Origin: Dyadobacter linearis
GTDB lineage: Bacteria; Bacteroidota; Bacteroidia; Cytophagales; Spirosomataceae
Assembly: GCF_907165045.1 (NCBI RefSeq)
Contig: NZ_CAJRAU010000007.1
Coordinates: 124,001 to 188,000 of the forward strand
Direction: 5' to 3'
DNA length: 64,000 nt
The notes under the pieces are model-generated. The model was not told the DNA's origin, did not search any database, and saw nothing but the letters and a program-made list of their open reading frames with translations. Positions 16,168-24,635 of this stretch are shown in pieces (the stretch's first letter is position 1; every line of letters starts with the position of its first letter). The position numbers and the translations under genes were made by a program.

Positions 16168-17310
16168 TTATTCAATGATTTGAGGTAACACTTCACGTCT
16201 GCTCCATTCGGGCAGGGACATCCGGACAATTCCACGATCACCACTTTCGGCGAAAGAGTCGAAGCCTGGCCATAGGTCTTTTGCCATCGCTTCTTTCACA
16301 TTTCGTAGGGCTGTCCGGTACCGGTATTTTCCATTGGCAAGATCGTCCGGATTGTATATGAAAACCACAGGCAGGTAGGGTAGGACTGTTTGCAGCATGA
16401 TGCAGATCACAGCTCCACACTTTCGGCCGGTAACATTCTGGAAAACTTCTGCGTACATGCCCTCGGTCAGGTAGTACATGTATTTTGCAGCGTCATACTG
16501 CATTTTGCCCAAGTTATCAGCGTGGGTGGTCTTAAAGCTGATAATTGCATTACAGCCGATATTCTCTTCGATCTGGAAAGCGTCAGGCCTGATCTTCACC
16601 GGCAGGTCTGTCTCTTCGTCCGTTCCATAAATGCTTACTTCCGGTACGCAGCCCTTCAATAATTCAGGGATGATTCCATCGCCGTACCGGTAATAGTTGC
16701 GCTTGATCAGGTCTACGATCTGGTAGCTTTTCCGGTCGACTGAAACTTTGCCGGTCATACGTTTCAGGTGTGAGAGATAGCAACGCATGCCGTCGATCTT
16801 GTCGACATTCAATCCGGACGCGATCGCCTGGATATACGCTTCGGTTTTGATCAGATCATCTTTCTGATCTGCCAGATCTTCCCAGAATTCGATTAGCTTC
16901 TGAACACCTTCTTTACTGGCAGCGGTGGCGCCTTCTGGTTCCTGTGCCAACGCGTCGAACTTTTCAGGTTCAAGGAATGCGGTATGGCAGAACGTACCCA
17001 GCTCGAAATGACTTTTGTCCGGCCGTACCTGCTTTTCCTCAGTTGTTATCAGGTAATGCAGCGGTGATTTCAAGGCCTCCTTTAAGGATCCGGATGAGCA
17101 TGCTTTTGTGTTCAGATAAATGCTCATGTCTTCTTCCAAGACACGGCCATTCATGCTCATTTGCGGCAGTAGTGGGCGAATGTCGGTTATCTTTTTCCGC
17201 TTATTGATGAAGGAAACGATGTCTTGCAGCTCGCTGTATTCGTCAGGATCCGTGAAGGTCGGATTCAACTCGGGCCCTTCCTGGGCGTTGATTAGTAGAT
17301 CAAAGTTCAT
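16168..17310 (-). CDS. RecE-like PD-(D/E)XK exonuclease
   Basis: The protein has 380 residues. Recognised blocks are ELGTFCHTAFLEPEKF in the N-terminal third, then VKIRPDAF, IISFKTT (the D...E/K-x-K-type active-site strands) and YDAAKYMYYLTEGMY. These are characteristic of phage RecE/DUF3799-type exonucleases, which resect double-strand ends for annealing recombination. The neighbour at 17346 could be the single-strand-binding partner. It lies between that gene and the DnaQ-like gene in the leftward early operon. Confidence 0.82.
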   Translation of the reverse strand: MNFDLLINAQEGPELNPTFTDPDEYSELQDIVSFINKRKKITDIRPLLPQMSMNGRVLEEDMSIYLNTKACSSGSLKEALKSPLHYLITTEEKQVRPDKSHFELGTFCHTAFLEPEKFDALAQEPEGATAASKEGVQKLIEFWEDLADQKDDLIKTEAYIQAIASGLNVDKIDGMRCYLSHLKRMTGKVSVDRKSYQIVDLIKRNYYRYGDGIIPELLKGCVPEVSIYGTDEETDLPVKIRPDAFQIEENIGCNAIISFKTTHADNLGKMQYDAAKYMYYLTEGMYAEVFQNVTGRKCGAVICIMLQTVLPYLPVVFIYNPDDLANGKYRYRTALRNVKEAMAKDLWPGFDSFAESGDRGIVRMSLPEWSRREVLPQIIE

Positions 17311-17345
17311 AGCTGAGAAGGGCAGGGTAGTAGTCCCTGCCCGAT

Positions 17346-17801
17346 TTAGATGTTAATGATCAACGGCTTAACAGACCAGTTGTCTGACTTGAATGCATTA
17401 CTGCGATTCTTCTTTTTTCCCATGTAGGTAATCTTCAAAGCAGTTCCTCGCTGTACATTCTGTGCAAGCAGCGCGCCTACAAGCCTTTTTGATCCGTTGC
17501 GAACAGATTTGATTTCCCTTTTATCATCTTGTTCGAGGAAATACGCGCATTCCAGATCGATCAGGACGGGGGTTTCATCCTGCGTGAGTACCTGGGAAAC
17601 ATCAATTCGGTCGAAAAAGACATTCTTAAACTCTCCTGCATTTTCCGGCGTCCAATAATCCGACATTAGGTCGAGAGGCATTTCAGTCGCTTCGGACAGA
17701 ATGGGAAGATCGACAATGGATCCTGTCAGGTCGAATACTTGGCCCATCGGGCGAGATACAGCTACACCTGTTACTTCTTCGGTTTTTACGAGTTCACTCA
17801 T
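17346..17801 (-). CDS. Candidate OB-fold single-strand DNA-binding protein
   Basis: A 151-residue protein with beta-rich layout: GEFKNVFFDRIDVSQ, TPVLIDLECAYFL, KRLVGALLAQNVQRGTALKITYMGKKKNRSNAF. The strand plus basic-loop pattern GTALKITYMGKKKN resembles OB-fold proteins of phage recombination modules. It sits 35 bp upstream of the RecE-like nuclease gene, where a single-strand-binding or annealing partner is expected. This is inference from pattern and position. Confidence 0.55.
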   Translation of the reverse strand: MSELVKTEEVTGVAVSRPMGQVFDLTGSIVDLPILSEATEMPLDLMSDYWTPENAGEFKNVFFDRIDVSQVLTQDETPVLIDLECAYFLEQDDKREIKSVRNGSKRLVGALLAQNVQRGTALKITYMGKKKNRSNAFKSDNWSVKPLIINI

Positions 17802-17860
17802 GATTGTTTTGGTTTATGAATTAGAATTAGACTGGCTTAATTACTTGAGTGCGGTTATGC

Positions 17861-18220
17861 TTATACGTCAACCAGTATCATCAGGCATTTGATCAGATAT
17901 AGTAGGGATTCCAGGAACGACTGATCTGGGCCAGTACCCGCAATGGCAACAAGGATCACCGCAGCTACAAAAAATATGATCAGCACTCCGATCAGGGTTA
18001 AGACATTCATCGCATGTTCCGCAACGTCTGGGGATATTCGAATCGGATTCCATTTTATTGGGGATTGTGCAGTCATGATGGTGAAAACTAAAAAGCCTGA
18101 AAATATGGTGAGGGCAATACCGGTGAGAGCTGGCCATCCCAGGGAGTCAATAACAGATTCCAGAAATGAACCTGCCATTGATGCCACTGCGAGTACGAGT
18201 ATAATTGCGGCTTGGCGCAT
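17861..18220 (-). CDS. Membrane protein, about three TM helices, 119 aa
   Basis: Hydrophobic segments at about residues 5-22, 29-50 and 72-95 leave only short loops (SPIKWNPIRISPDVAEHAM in the middle). No family recognised. The start overlaps the stop of the upstream coiled-coil gene by a single base (18220), so the two are translationally linked. Confidence 0.65.
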   Translation of the reverse strand: MRQAAIILVLAVASMAGSFLESVIDSLGWPALTGIALTIFSGFLVFTIMTAQSPIKWNPIRISPDVAEHAMNVLTLIGVLIIFFVAAVILVAIAGTGPDQSFLESLLYLIKCLMILVDV

Positions 18221-19305
18221 TATTCAGCTTTTGAAAGGGTACTTGATTTGATCAGCAGCTCAATTCCTGTGAGAAATGAGGCTTGCGCTGATTTGCCTTC
18301 TTCGGTCTTGAATTCGAATGAATTAACAACCTTCAAAACATCGGAAGTCATGTCAACAAACTTCATCAAGTCAGGTCGGCGAGCTAGCCTTTTTACCTCC
18401 TTTTCCTTGGCGATCCGGTCAGCTTCTGCTTTTGCTTCCGCTTCCTGCTTGGCTTTCAATTCAGCTTCCTGGCGGGCTTTTTCTGCGGCTTCTTGACGTG
18501 CTGCTTCCAGATCAGCCAAGCGCTTTTCTTCGGCAGCTTTTGCATCGGCTTCCCGCTGAGCGCGGCGGGTTTCCGCATCTTTTTCTTCCTGCTCACGCTT
18601 TAATGCAGCTTCATGCGCAGCTTTTTCATCGTCCAGCCTTTTGCGCTCGGCAGCAAGCTCTTCCTGCTGACGTTTCAATTCGGCGGCGGCGGCTTCCTGT
18701 TCTTTCCGAGCAGCTTCCAGGCGGTCGGCTTCTTCCTTAGCGATACGCTCAGCTTCAAGACGAGCTTCCAGAATTGTTTGATACTTAGCTTCGAATGCTT
18801 CTACCTTGGTTTGGAATGCGTCGTCCGACAGCTTCTCAATGCCTTCCGCATCGATCGTGACATCCTGCAAAATGTAGGACACTCCGTCGAATAGCACATC
18901 TGGGATAGATGCGATCACCAGACAACGCGCCCGCAGCTTTTCCAGGCGCTGGCGTTCAGCTTCCTGCTTCTGACGTTCGCGCTCAGCGATAAAGTCATTT
19001 TCTTTTTGCTGTAACGGCTCTTCGATAGCTACGAGCTGCTCAGTGATGCCTTTGGCTACTTCGTTCACCTGACGTTGCCATTTTACGGCATCATCAATCA
19101 GAGTTTTTCTTTCCTTGTCTACCTGAACACGGAGCGCTTTTACTTCCTTCCGGGCGGCAGTCACCTTTCCGAAGCCTTCTTTATCGTTCGTGTCTTTAAT
19201 GGTCAGACCTGAATATGCTTTTCGCATGCGAACGATTTCAGTTTCTACCTTGGTAATTGGGGCCAGCTTGTCAGCTTCAGGCAATTCGAGTACTTCTACG
19301 GACAT
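18220..19305 (-). CDS. DUF1351-like coiled-coil phage protein
   Basis: The protein has 361 residues. The N-terminal region (VETEIVRMRKAYSGLTIKD, then VTAARKEVKALRVQVDKERK) matches the DUF1351 pattern of phage recombination modules. Residues about 175-310 are an almost pure Ala/Glu/Lys/Arg coiled coil, and the C-terminal end is globular (DLMKFVDMTSDVLKVVNSFEF). DUF1351 genes usually accompany phage exonuclease and annealing genes, which fits this operon; the molecular role is unknown. The coiled coil is unusually long. Confidence 0.75.
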   Translation of the reverse strand: MSVEVLELPEADKLAPITKVETEIVRMRKAYSGLTIKDTNDKEGFGKVTAARKEVKALRVQVDKERKTLIDDAVKWQRQVNEVAKGITEQLVAIEEPLQQKENDFIAERERQKQEAERQRLEKLRARCLVIASIPDVLFDGVSYILQDVTIDAEGIEKLSDDAFQTKVEAFEAKYQTILEARLEAERIAKEEADRLEAARKEQEAAAAELKRQQEELAAERKRLDDEKAAHEAALKREQEEKDAETRRAQREADAKAAEEKRLADLEAARQEAAEKARQEAELKAKQEAEAKAEADRIAKEKEVKRLARRPDLMKFVDMTSDVLKVVNSFEFKTEEGKSAQASFLTGIELLIKSSTLSKAE

Positions 19306-19432
19306 AACGTATAGTGTTTAGAGTTAATATTGAATTTGGTTGGTAGGGTAGCTCATATCTACCATTGTTTCCCTCCCAGCGCCAGCCAAAGCGGAATATT
19401 GAGGGTATCGCGGAGCATCCTCCAACCAATAT

Positions 19433-19612
19433 TTATGCAGCCTTATTTTCTTCAACTTCCTCACAGATCTTTCTGGCAAGAGTTAGATCTGAAAGTGCTG
19501 AATCAAACATTTTGAAGTCAACCGAGGTCTTTGTGCCTGATTCAAATTCGAGAATTTCATTTGCAGCCAAGACCAGGTCAGGAAACTGATTGATGTCAAA
19601 TGTTACTTGCAT
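19433..19612 (-). CDS. Hypothetical phage protein, 59 aa
   Basis: The start at ATG 19612 (MQVTFDINQFPDLV) is preferred to the one at 19633, which would overlap the previous gene. Acidic and helical; no membrane segment or known motif. Second gene of the leftward early operon that begins at 19953. Confidence 0.5.
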   Translation of the reverse strand: MQVTFDINQFPDLVLAANEILEFESGTKTSVDFKMFDSALSDLTLARKICEEVEENKAA

Positions 19613-19626
19613 AGCTGCGGAAAAGA

Positions 19627-19953
19627 TTAGCACGTGAGAGAATCAAAGGCGCGACCCTGAGTAACTGATGGGTGTTCGTAGTTGTCGCGCTCCCAGCGTC
19701 CCATATAGTCGCGATATTCGTATTCCTGGTCTAACAGGCTATCGAAGCGATCTTTCATAGATTCGACGTTGTCATCGAACTGAACCGCTACGTTCAATTT
19801 GAAATCTCCATATTCGGAGTCGACAATAACGGTGATCAGGTTGCCCGATACTGAGCTATCCTTTTCGTAAAGCAGATGCAGGTCCTGATAAAGCTCCTGC
19901 GTGAAGTCTGTAAGGCTCAATGCTTGCTGGGTGGTTGTGTGTATTTTTGTCAT
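19627..19953 (-). CDS. Hypothetical phage protein, 108 aa, first gene of the left early operon
   Basis: An acidic soluble protein: a helical N-terminus (QALSLTDFTQELYQDLHLLY), a beta-hairpin-like segment (LITVIVDSEYGDFKLNVAVQF) and a Tyr/Arg-rich end. Family unknown. It starts about 90 bp downstream (leftward) of the 20-bp operator at 20045, so it is probably the first gene controlled by the phage repressor on this side. Confidence 0.6.
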   Translation of the reverse strand: MTKIHTTTQQALSLTDFTQELYQDLHLLYEKDSSVSGNLITVIVDSEYGDFKLNVAVQFDDNVESMKDRFDSLLDQEYEYRDYMGRWERDNYEHPSVTQGRAFDSLTC

Positions 19954-20044
19954 CGAATTAGAAATAGTACATCCGGTTCGGCACTTGCTGGCCGGGTGTC
20001 TTTATGGTTTAGTGCTTTTCGTTTCCCGAATTGCTCGATACAAA

Positions 20045-20064
20045 TATACACTAATAGTTGTATA
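20045..20064. promoter_or_regulatory. Phage operator, exact copy of the one at 32642
   Basis: TATACACTAATAGTTGTATA is a dyad (TATACA, 8-bp spacer, TGTATA). The same 20 bases occur in inverted orientation at 32642-32661, in front of the repressor gene. It is followed by related partial boxes (TATATTAGT at 20061, TTAGTGT at 20111, TTTTACACTAA at 20146). It lies between leftward gene 19627-19953 and rightward gene 20229. The rest of 19954-20228 is AT-rich promoter DNA without a gene. Confidence 0.75.
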
Positions 20065-20228
20065 TTAGTCATATTTTTAAGCAAAAATAAGTGTACTTTA
20101 TATACATTATTTAGTGTCTTATATACATCTATTTGAGTGTCAATGTTTTACACTAAAAAGAATTTTGATATTATTTCAGGTTTTTGTAAGATTACTCTCA
20201 GTTACAACTCAACCTCTATCAATAATTC

Positions 20229-20657
20229 ATGCGTAAATACCTCTACGTTCTTCTTTTTCTGATAAATCTTACAGCCTGCAAAGACCCAGTTGAGAATCCA
20301 ACCTTATTGTCAGTCACAGATGACAGGGAACTTGCGGACTATCTTGTCGGTACATGGGACTATTCCATTGTAGGTCCAGGTAAAAAATTATTCGCTGACG
20401 CGATTACCTTTTCAATCGACAGCGATAGGATGTCGAGTACTACTGCCATAAATAAGTACGAAACAATTAATGATACAAAGTTTGAGACGTCCACATTTCG
20501 GATTAGGATCGCCTCGAAAATACTTAGCACAACTGCGGACGGTAAGACTTACGAGAAGTTCGGATTAATTGAGAAGGTGGGCGATGATAGCATGAATATT
20601 TACCCGTATCTCGGCAATTATAAGGGAGATGCTCGGCTATATAAGCGCCGAAGTTGA
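20229..20657 (+). CDS. Lipoprotein, 142 aa
   Basis: The N-terminus is a lipoprotein signal (MRKYLYVLLFLINLTAC) with the lipid-acceptor Cys at residue 17. The mature part contains LADYLVGTWDYSIVGPG, and the WxY-type start of a small beta-barrel suggests a lipocalin-like domain. It is the first gene of the rightward cargo block and lies just right of the operator cluster, so it may be expressed in the lysogen. Phage lipoproteins of this size often change the host envelope or block superinfection; this is inferred only from position. Confidence 0.7.
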   Translation: MRKYLYVLLFLINLTACKDPVENPTLLSVTDDRELADYLVGTWDYSIVGPGKKLFADAITFSIDSDRMSSTTAINKYETINDTKFETSTFRIRIASKILSTTADGKTYEKFGLIEKVGDDSMNIYPYLGNYKGDARLYKRRS

Positions 20658-20719
20658 AGATAATGTTGCCTTCCGAGTGTAATGGCAGGAGAAGTATTCA
20701 TAAAACAGAATTTCAAAAC

Positions 20720-20962
20720 ATGGCAAGAATTTACCCGATACATAAATTGGATGATTTGTACAGGCTATCACCACATATAGTTGATTCAGAATTCGAATCT
20801 ATGGAGCGAACCATTGAAAATGGAGAAAGTATCAAATTTGAAGGCCTGGGATCACCTGATATTGAAATCACCACTGTTGATCAATTGCGCGAATTCCGAC
20901 AGCGCTTAGATGGAACAGATCCGAACTCTAATGATCCTGAGAATACGAAACAGCATGGGTAA
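20720..20962 (+). CDS. Hypothetical protein, 80 aa
   Basis: ATG at 20720 (MARIYPIHKLDDLYRLS) is taken as the start; a longer frame would begin with TTG inside the lipoprotein stop. The small acidic protein has a beta-like centre (SIKFEGLGSPDIEITTVDQ) and a flexible Asn/Asp-rich end. Its last codons overlap the start of the YegP-like gene at 20955. No family recognised. Confidence 0.5.
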   Translation: MARIYPIHKLDDLYRLSPHIVDSEFESMERTIENGESIKFEGLGSPDIEITTVDQLREFRQRLDGTDPNSNDPENTKQHG

Positions 20963-21283
20963 ATTCATCATCAAAAAACGATCAACGGCGAATACATGTT
21001 CAATCTTCTCGCCGGCAACTGCCAGGTGATTCGCACGAGTGAGGGGTATCATACTATGGAAGGTTGTATGAACGGGATTTTGTCAGTTAAGGCTAATTCT
21101 CATCTTCACAGCCGGTATGAACGATTGCAATCCGCGGATGGTCAGTACTACTTTGTGCTGAGATCTTCCAACGGCGAGAACATCGGTACCAGCGAGCTGT
21201 ACCGCACTGCTGGGGGGCTGATGGCCGGGATTGAGTCTGTTATGGAGAATGGGCAGGGGGAGGAAGTAGCAGAGCAGGATTAG
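20955..21283 (+). pseudogene. YegP-like DUF1508 protein with apparent 1-base frameshift
   Basis: DUF1508 proteins start with MGKF-[IV]-IKK-x2-NGEY-x-FNL. Here ATG 20955 encodes MGKFIIKK, but the following NGEYMFNLLAGN is in another frame (AAC at 20984). The distance is 29 bases where 30 is needed, so one base is missing near the A run at about 20973-20980. The second repeat (YYFVLRSSNGENIGTSELY) is intact. Either the first repeat is broken, leaving translation from ATG 20996, or the base is a sequencing error. Confidence 0.7.
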
Positions 21284-21287
21284 AGCC

Positions 21288-22313
21288 ATGGCTCTGTTTC
21301 ATGTATCTCATCAAGATAGCAAATTTCAATTACCATCTTTTATAATGTATTACAAAAAAACATATAGGATCCTCTCCATGGGTATAATGGCCGGCATCAC
21401 GATTATTATAGCTGTTTCTTATTTCTTAGGCGTGATTAAGGCAGTTTGGTGGCCGGTTATCGGAACAACTTCACTGCTAATTACAGTCGGGACTTCAATA
21501 TTTTCGTATCTGGAAAATCGGACTGATCGATTTATGCAAGAAGGCAGCTGGGAGCGAGAATATCATAGGAAGTTATCGAAATATACCTCGCTTGCTGGAG
21601 ATGTGTCATATATGTCTTTTCTAGATGATGCGGATAAGATCGAGATTTTAGCAAAAATAAAAGCTGGGTATAAAGATTCTATAATAGAGGAACTCGAATC
21701 TGAGAGAGACGATGATTCCGAATCAATGAGCGCAGATGATATCCGTAAAGAGCAAATTAGCGAAACGTTTGGCGTTCTAGAAAGCTTAACGAGTAGGATA
21801 TCTGGCGAGATATCATCTCTCTCAACCAGAGCGAATGTTAATCTAGTTATTGGTTGTGTGACAACATTATTGAGTGCTGGTGTTTTAATTTGGTTTACGC
21901 AAGGCCTACCTGATAGTTTTGTGAATTCTGTCGAGTTATTAAGTTATTATATACCAAGATTGTCAGTAGTGATTTTTGTTGAAGTTTTTGCATTTTTCTT
22001 CCTACGATTATACAGGAGCAACCTTAACGAAATTAAGTACTATCGCAACGAGGCAACCAATATTGATTTACGACATGCAGCGCTCAGAAGTGTGCTAATT
22101 GATAGCAATCCAGAGGCTTTAAAGCTTGTTGTTTCAAGCTTTCTAAAAACTGAGCGAAATGCCATATTAAAGCGTGGTGAAACAACTGCTGAAATCGAGA
22201 CAACCAAACACCTACATCAATCTGACAAGTCGTTTGTAGAAAGTTTTAAAAGTGTCTTTAATTCTTTACAAAAATTTAGGCTGGTTGGAAATTCCAAGGA
22301 GGAAGGTGTTTAG
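21288..22313 (+). CDS. Four-TM membrane protein with cytoplasmic helical domain
   Basis: The 341-residue protein has two pairs of membrane helices (about residues 29-70 and 184-245). Between them is a Glu/Asp-rich helical stretch (about 90-180), and after them a soluble tail. A later start at ATG 21345 (MYYKKTYRILSMG) would remove the non-hydrophobic first 19 residues and is also plausible. The next gene, a DUF2806 protein, follows 25 bp later. The pair looks like a two-gene membrane-plus-sensor unit, possibly phage exclusion; function unproven. Confidence 0.65.
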   Translation: MALFHVSHQDSKFQLPSFIMYYKKTYRILSMGIMAGITIIIAVSYFLGVIKAVWWPVIGTTSLLITVGTSIFSYLENRTDRFMQEGSWEREYHRKLSKYTSLAGDVSYMSFLDDADKIEILAKIKAGYKDSIIEELESERDDDSESMSADDIRKEQISETFGVLESLTSRISGEISSLSTRANVNLVIGCVTTLLSAGVLIWFTQGLPDSFVNSVELLSYYIPRLSVVIFVEVFAFFFLRLYRSNLNEIKYYRNEATNIDLRHAALRSVLIDSNPEALKLVVSSFLKTERNAILKRGETTAEIETTKHLHQSDKSFVESFKSVFNSLQKFRLVGNSKEEGV

Positions 22314-22338
22314 CTATGTAATTTATAATGTATTATAT

Positions 22339-23322
22339 ATGGGCGACGTTGAGCGAGAAGGGCACAATAGCGGTTTAACAAAGTTAATAGGTGTTATAAC
22401 GGATAGCTTCGGCACTTTCAGCGACTCTTTTCTAGGGAAAAAGAACCCTGATCAAAAGAAATCCTTTTTGGAAGCCATGACACGGCTCGAAATTAGTACA
22501 GGGAAGTCAGAGCAATACGACTTGGCTGGTGGCAGATTTACGGATGAAAGAACTGATGTGCAAAATAATATAAATAATCCATTAGAAGACGTAGCGTTGC
22601 GGGCAGAGCGAAGACAATTTTATCAGCGAGTTGTTGGTCAACAAAACTTAGAGAATATCACATCGGTGGCGTCGGAACAATTAAGTGAGGAGACGGATGT
22701 TTCAGACGAACCTGTCGATTCTGATTGGTTGAATCGCTTCTTCCAGCATGCCGAAGGAATTTCAAGTGAAGAAATGCAGTATGTATGGGGTCGAATCTTG
22801 GCAGGTGAGATCAAAAAGCCAAATACCTACTCGTATAGAACACTCGAAGTTATAAGATTGCTAACAAAAGCCGATGCTGATGAATTCACAAAACTTTGTA
22901 GCCGAAGTCTTACTAGTTTAGTGGATGACATTCATTTTTTTCCGTATACTGATAAGGCAGACGACATCAAGCTTCCAGCATTGTATCGATTAAGAGAAGC
23001 TGGCTTATTGCTGGAAAGTGACTTTGCGAGTATTAATTTCAAGGCGAAAACTAGTGCACAGATGGTAGTTATGTATGGATTTCAACATGTGCTTAAAGTA
23101 GAATCGCCTGTGGGTAATAACGAATTTATCTTAAAGATTAGACCTTTCACAGTTGTGGGAAAAGAGTTATCAAAATTAGTTAGTCCAGTGGATGACTTTG
23201 ATGCGATGATTTCTTTAGCAACAAAGATAAGGAACGCGGGAAATATTGTAGAATTTGGCCCAATTAGGACCCGCGATGAATTCGGAATACCTGATACTTT
23301 TAAGAAAATGGAAGAATGGTAG
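22339..23322 (+). CDS. DUF2806 family protein
   Basis: The start is placed at ATG 22339 (MGDVEREGHNSGLTKL). The family is recognised from residues about 140-190: SDWLNRFFQHAEGISSEEMQ, then YVWGRILAGEIKKPNTYSYR, TLEVIRLLTKADADEF. DUF2806 proteins are of unknown function and occur mainly in phage and accessory regions. The N-terminus is helical with no membrane segment. It forms a pair with the four-TM gene upstream. Its 3' side abuts the recombination scar at 23366. Confidence 0.7.
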   Translation: MGDVEREGHNSGLTKLIGVITDSFGTFSDSFLGKKNPDQKKSFLEAMTRLEISTGKSEQYDLAGGRFTDERTDVQNNINNPLEDVALRAERRQFYQRVVGQQNLENITSVASEQLSEETDVSDEPVDSDWLNRFFQHAEGISSEEMQYVWGRILAGEIKKPNTYSYRTLEVIRLLTKADADEFTKLCSRSLTSLVDDIHFFPYTDKADDIKLPALYRLREAGLLLESDFASINFKAKTSAQMVVMYGFQHVLKVESPVGNNEFILKIRPFTVVGKELSKLVSPVDDFDAMISLATKIRNAGNIVEFGPIRTRDEFGIPDTFKKMEEW

Positions 23323-23365
23323 TACAGTCGACTTAATCCTGCCGTCGATTTTAGGAACTCCACTT

Positions 23366-23440
23366 GGAAACCGCCAATGCCGCTGAATTCGCTGAAATGG
23401 ATCATTATCTATAATGGTGTAAATAGCATTCCTGACAGTA
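23366..23440 (-). pseudogene. Scar: fragment of a second RuvC-like/methyltransferase junction
   Basis: On the minus strand, bases about 23440-23405 encode VRNAIYTIIDN and the following ATG encodes MIHFSEFSGIGGF. This is the same arrangement, with a few changes, as the end of the RuvC-like gene and the start of the C5 methyltransferase at 26730-26655 (VRDAIYTILHFR, then MIHFSEFSGIGGF). After GGF the two copies diverge at once. It is therefore a remnant of a related locus. Confidence 0.8.
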
Positions 23441-23482
23441 GTTTAATTTGTAAAACATATTATCGACGAAAAGTTAGTCTCA

Positions 23483-24133
23483 ATGATAGAAATACCGACT
23501 TTGATTGACACTCGCGATAGGGGCGTTATTATACAAGATTTCGATGTTGTTGTACGGGAGCCTTTGTCAGGATTTGATTTTAATATTCGAATGTCGAAAA
23601 TATTCTTTACTCATAAAGTCGAAGTGGGGGTTATGAAATATACTGAATTCGATACATACGCCCCTGATGACAGGACGACCAACAGATTTTTAGCAATGAG
23701 AGAATATGTTAAGATATGTGCTGATAATGCAGAAGATATAAAGTCTGACCTAACTCAAATCAACTTGTCGATGCCAGGGGTACAGTTGAAAGATGGGCTC
23801 AGAATAATGGCGATGGATTTCTTAGTGCTAAAAGACAATTTCATGGATCTTTTGAAAAAAGATGATAAAATAAAAAAAGTTGACAAGTTTAGTTCGAACC
23901 AGAGGTTTAAGCCTTTGCGGAAGGATTTTGAAACATTTATAAAGCTGAGAAATATCTATACACATGGTCGTTTATGTATGAGATTCCCTGAAAAAGATTT
24001 TGTTATTTCTTACATTGAAAAGGGAAGTAAATTTCGCAAGTATGGTATTTTAACAATGGAAACATTGAAATCTTACAATTCATGTTATAAAGAAATTAAT
24101 GAATTGTTCACCGCTTTCAAAGATACTAGGTAA
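23483..24133 (+). CDS. Hypothetical AT-rich cargo protein with HEPN-like RX4H motif
   Basis: A 216-residue soluble protein, helical in its second half. Residues 154-163 read KLRNIYTHGR; Arg156-Asn157-x3-His161 has the RX4H spacing of HEPN ribonuclease active sites, and KLRNxxxHG is a common HEPN helix pattern. Codon use is AT-rich compared with the phage core. It is the first of three AT-rich rightward genes placed between the two methyltransferase-start copies, so it was probably acquired as cargo. An abortive-infection role is possible but unproven. Confidence 0.6.
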   Translation: MIEIPTLIDTRDRGVIIQDFDVVVREPLSGFDFNIRMSKIFFTHKVEVGVMKYTEFDTYAPDDRTTNRFLAMREYVKICADNAEDIKSDLTQINLSMPGVQLKDGLRIMAMDFLVLKDNFMDLLKKDDKIKKVDKFSSNQRFKPLRKDFETFIKLRNIYTHGRLCMRFPEKDFVISYIEKGSKFRKYGILTMETLKSYNSCYKEINELFTAFKDTR

Positions 24134-24185
24134 GAGATGTTTTCTGTAATAGCTGGCTCATCTTTGATGATTTCTAAATTTTAAT

Positions 24186-24602
24186 ATGAATACAGATAGA
24201 TCTCTTGATTTAAAAAGAACTTATTTTCAGATCTCAGAATTGTATTTAACGGGGAGGAGCATGGTGATGGATGTGATACAGTGCAATAGTTTATATATTC
24301 TTGTAAAGGACTCAGAACCACCGAAGTTAACTTTCCTGTTTAACATTAGAGAAAATCCGACCCTAGTTGGAGGTGCTACGGAATTGCGCAATTTTGTTAC
24401 AGATTTGGATAATTTTTCAAAATTGCATTTGAGTGATGATTACATTATAAATCGAACGAGAGGCTTTTTTGAGAAAAATCCAAGATGGCGTAAATATCCT
24501 AGGTATCTGAGGTTCTCATTTGAAAGATCTGGGTTAACAAAAGATTTTGGGATCGATGTGTCAAACAAGGAATCAAGGTTAATATTCGAAAGGAATTTAT
24601 AA
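24186..24602 (+). CDS. Hypothetical AT-rich cargo protein, 138 aa
   Basis: A soluble basic protein with no recognised motif. It contains beta-like stretches (SMVMDVIQCNSLYILVKD, LTFLFNIREN) and a Lys/Arg-rich end. It follows gene 23483-24133 by 52 bp and precedes the next by about 30 bp on the same strand, with the same AT-rich composition, so the three are likely one acquired operon. Confidence 0.55.
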   Translation: MNTDRSLDLKRTYFQISELYLTGRSMVMDVIQCNSLYILVKDSEPPKLTFLFNIRENPTLVGGATELRNFVTDLDNFSKLHLSDDYIINRTRGFFEKNPRWRKYPRYLRFSFERSGLTKDFGIDVSNKESRLIFERNL

Positions 24603-24635
24603 ATTAGTGATAACAATAAAACGTAATAGATTTTG

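Noticed and set aside
18432..18894. Plus-strand frames opposite the DUF1351 coiled coil
   Set aside because: They are Leu/Phe/Arg-rich translations of the complementary strand of an Ala/Glu/Lys repeat.
21339..22335. Shared 14-mer TTTATAATGTATTA before two genes as an operator
   Set aside because: It is AT-rich, partly coding in the first copy, and could be chance; no dyad is present.
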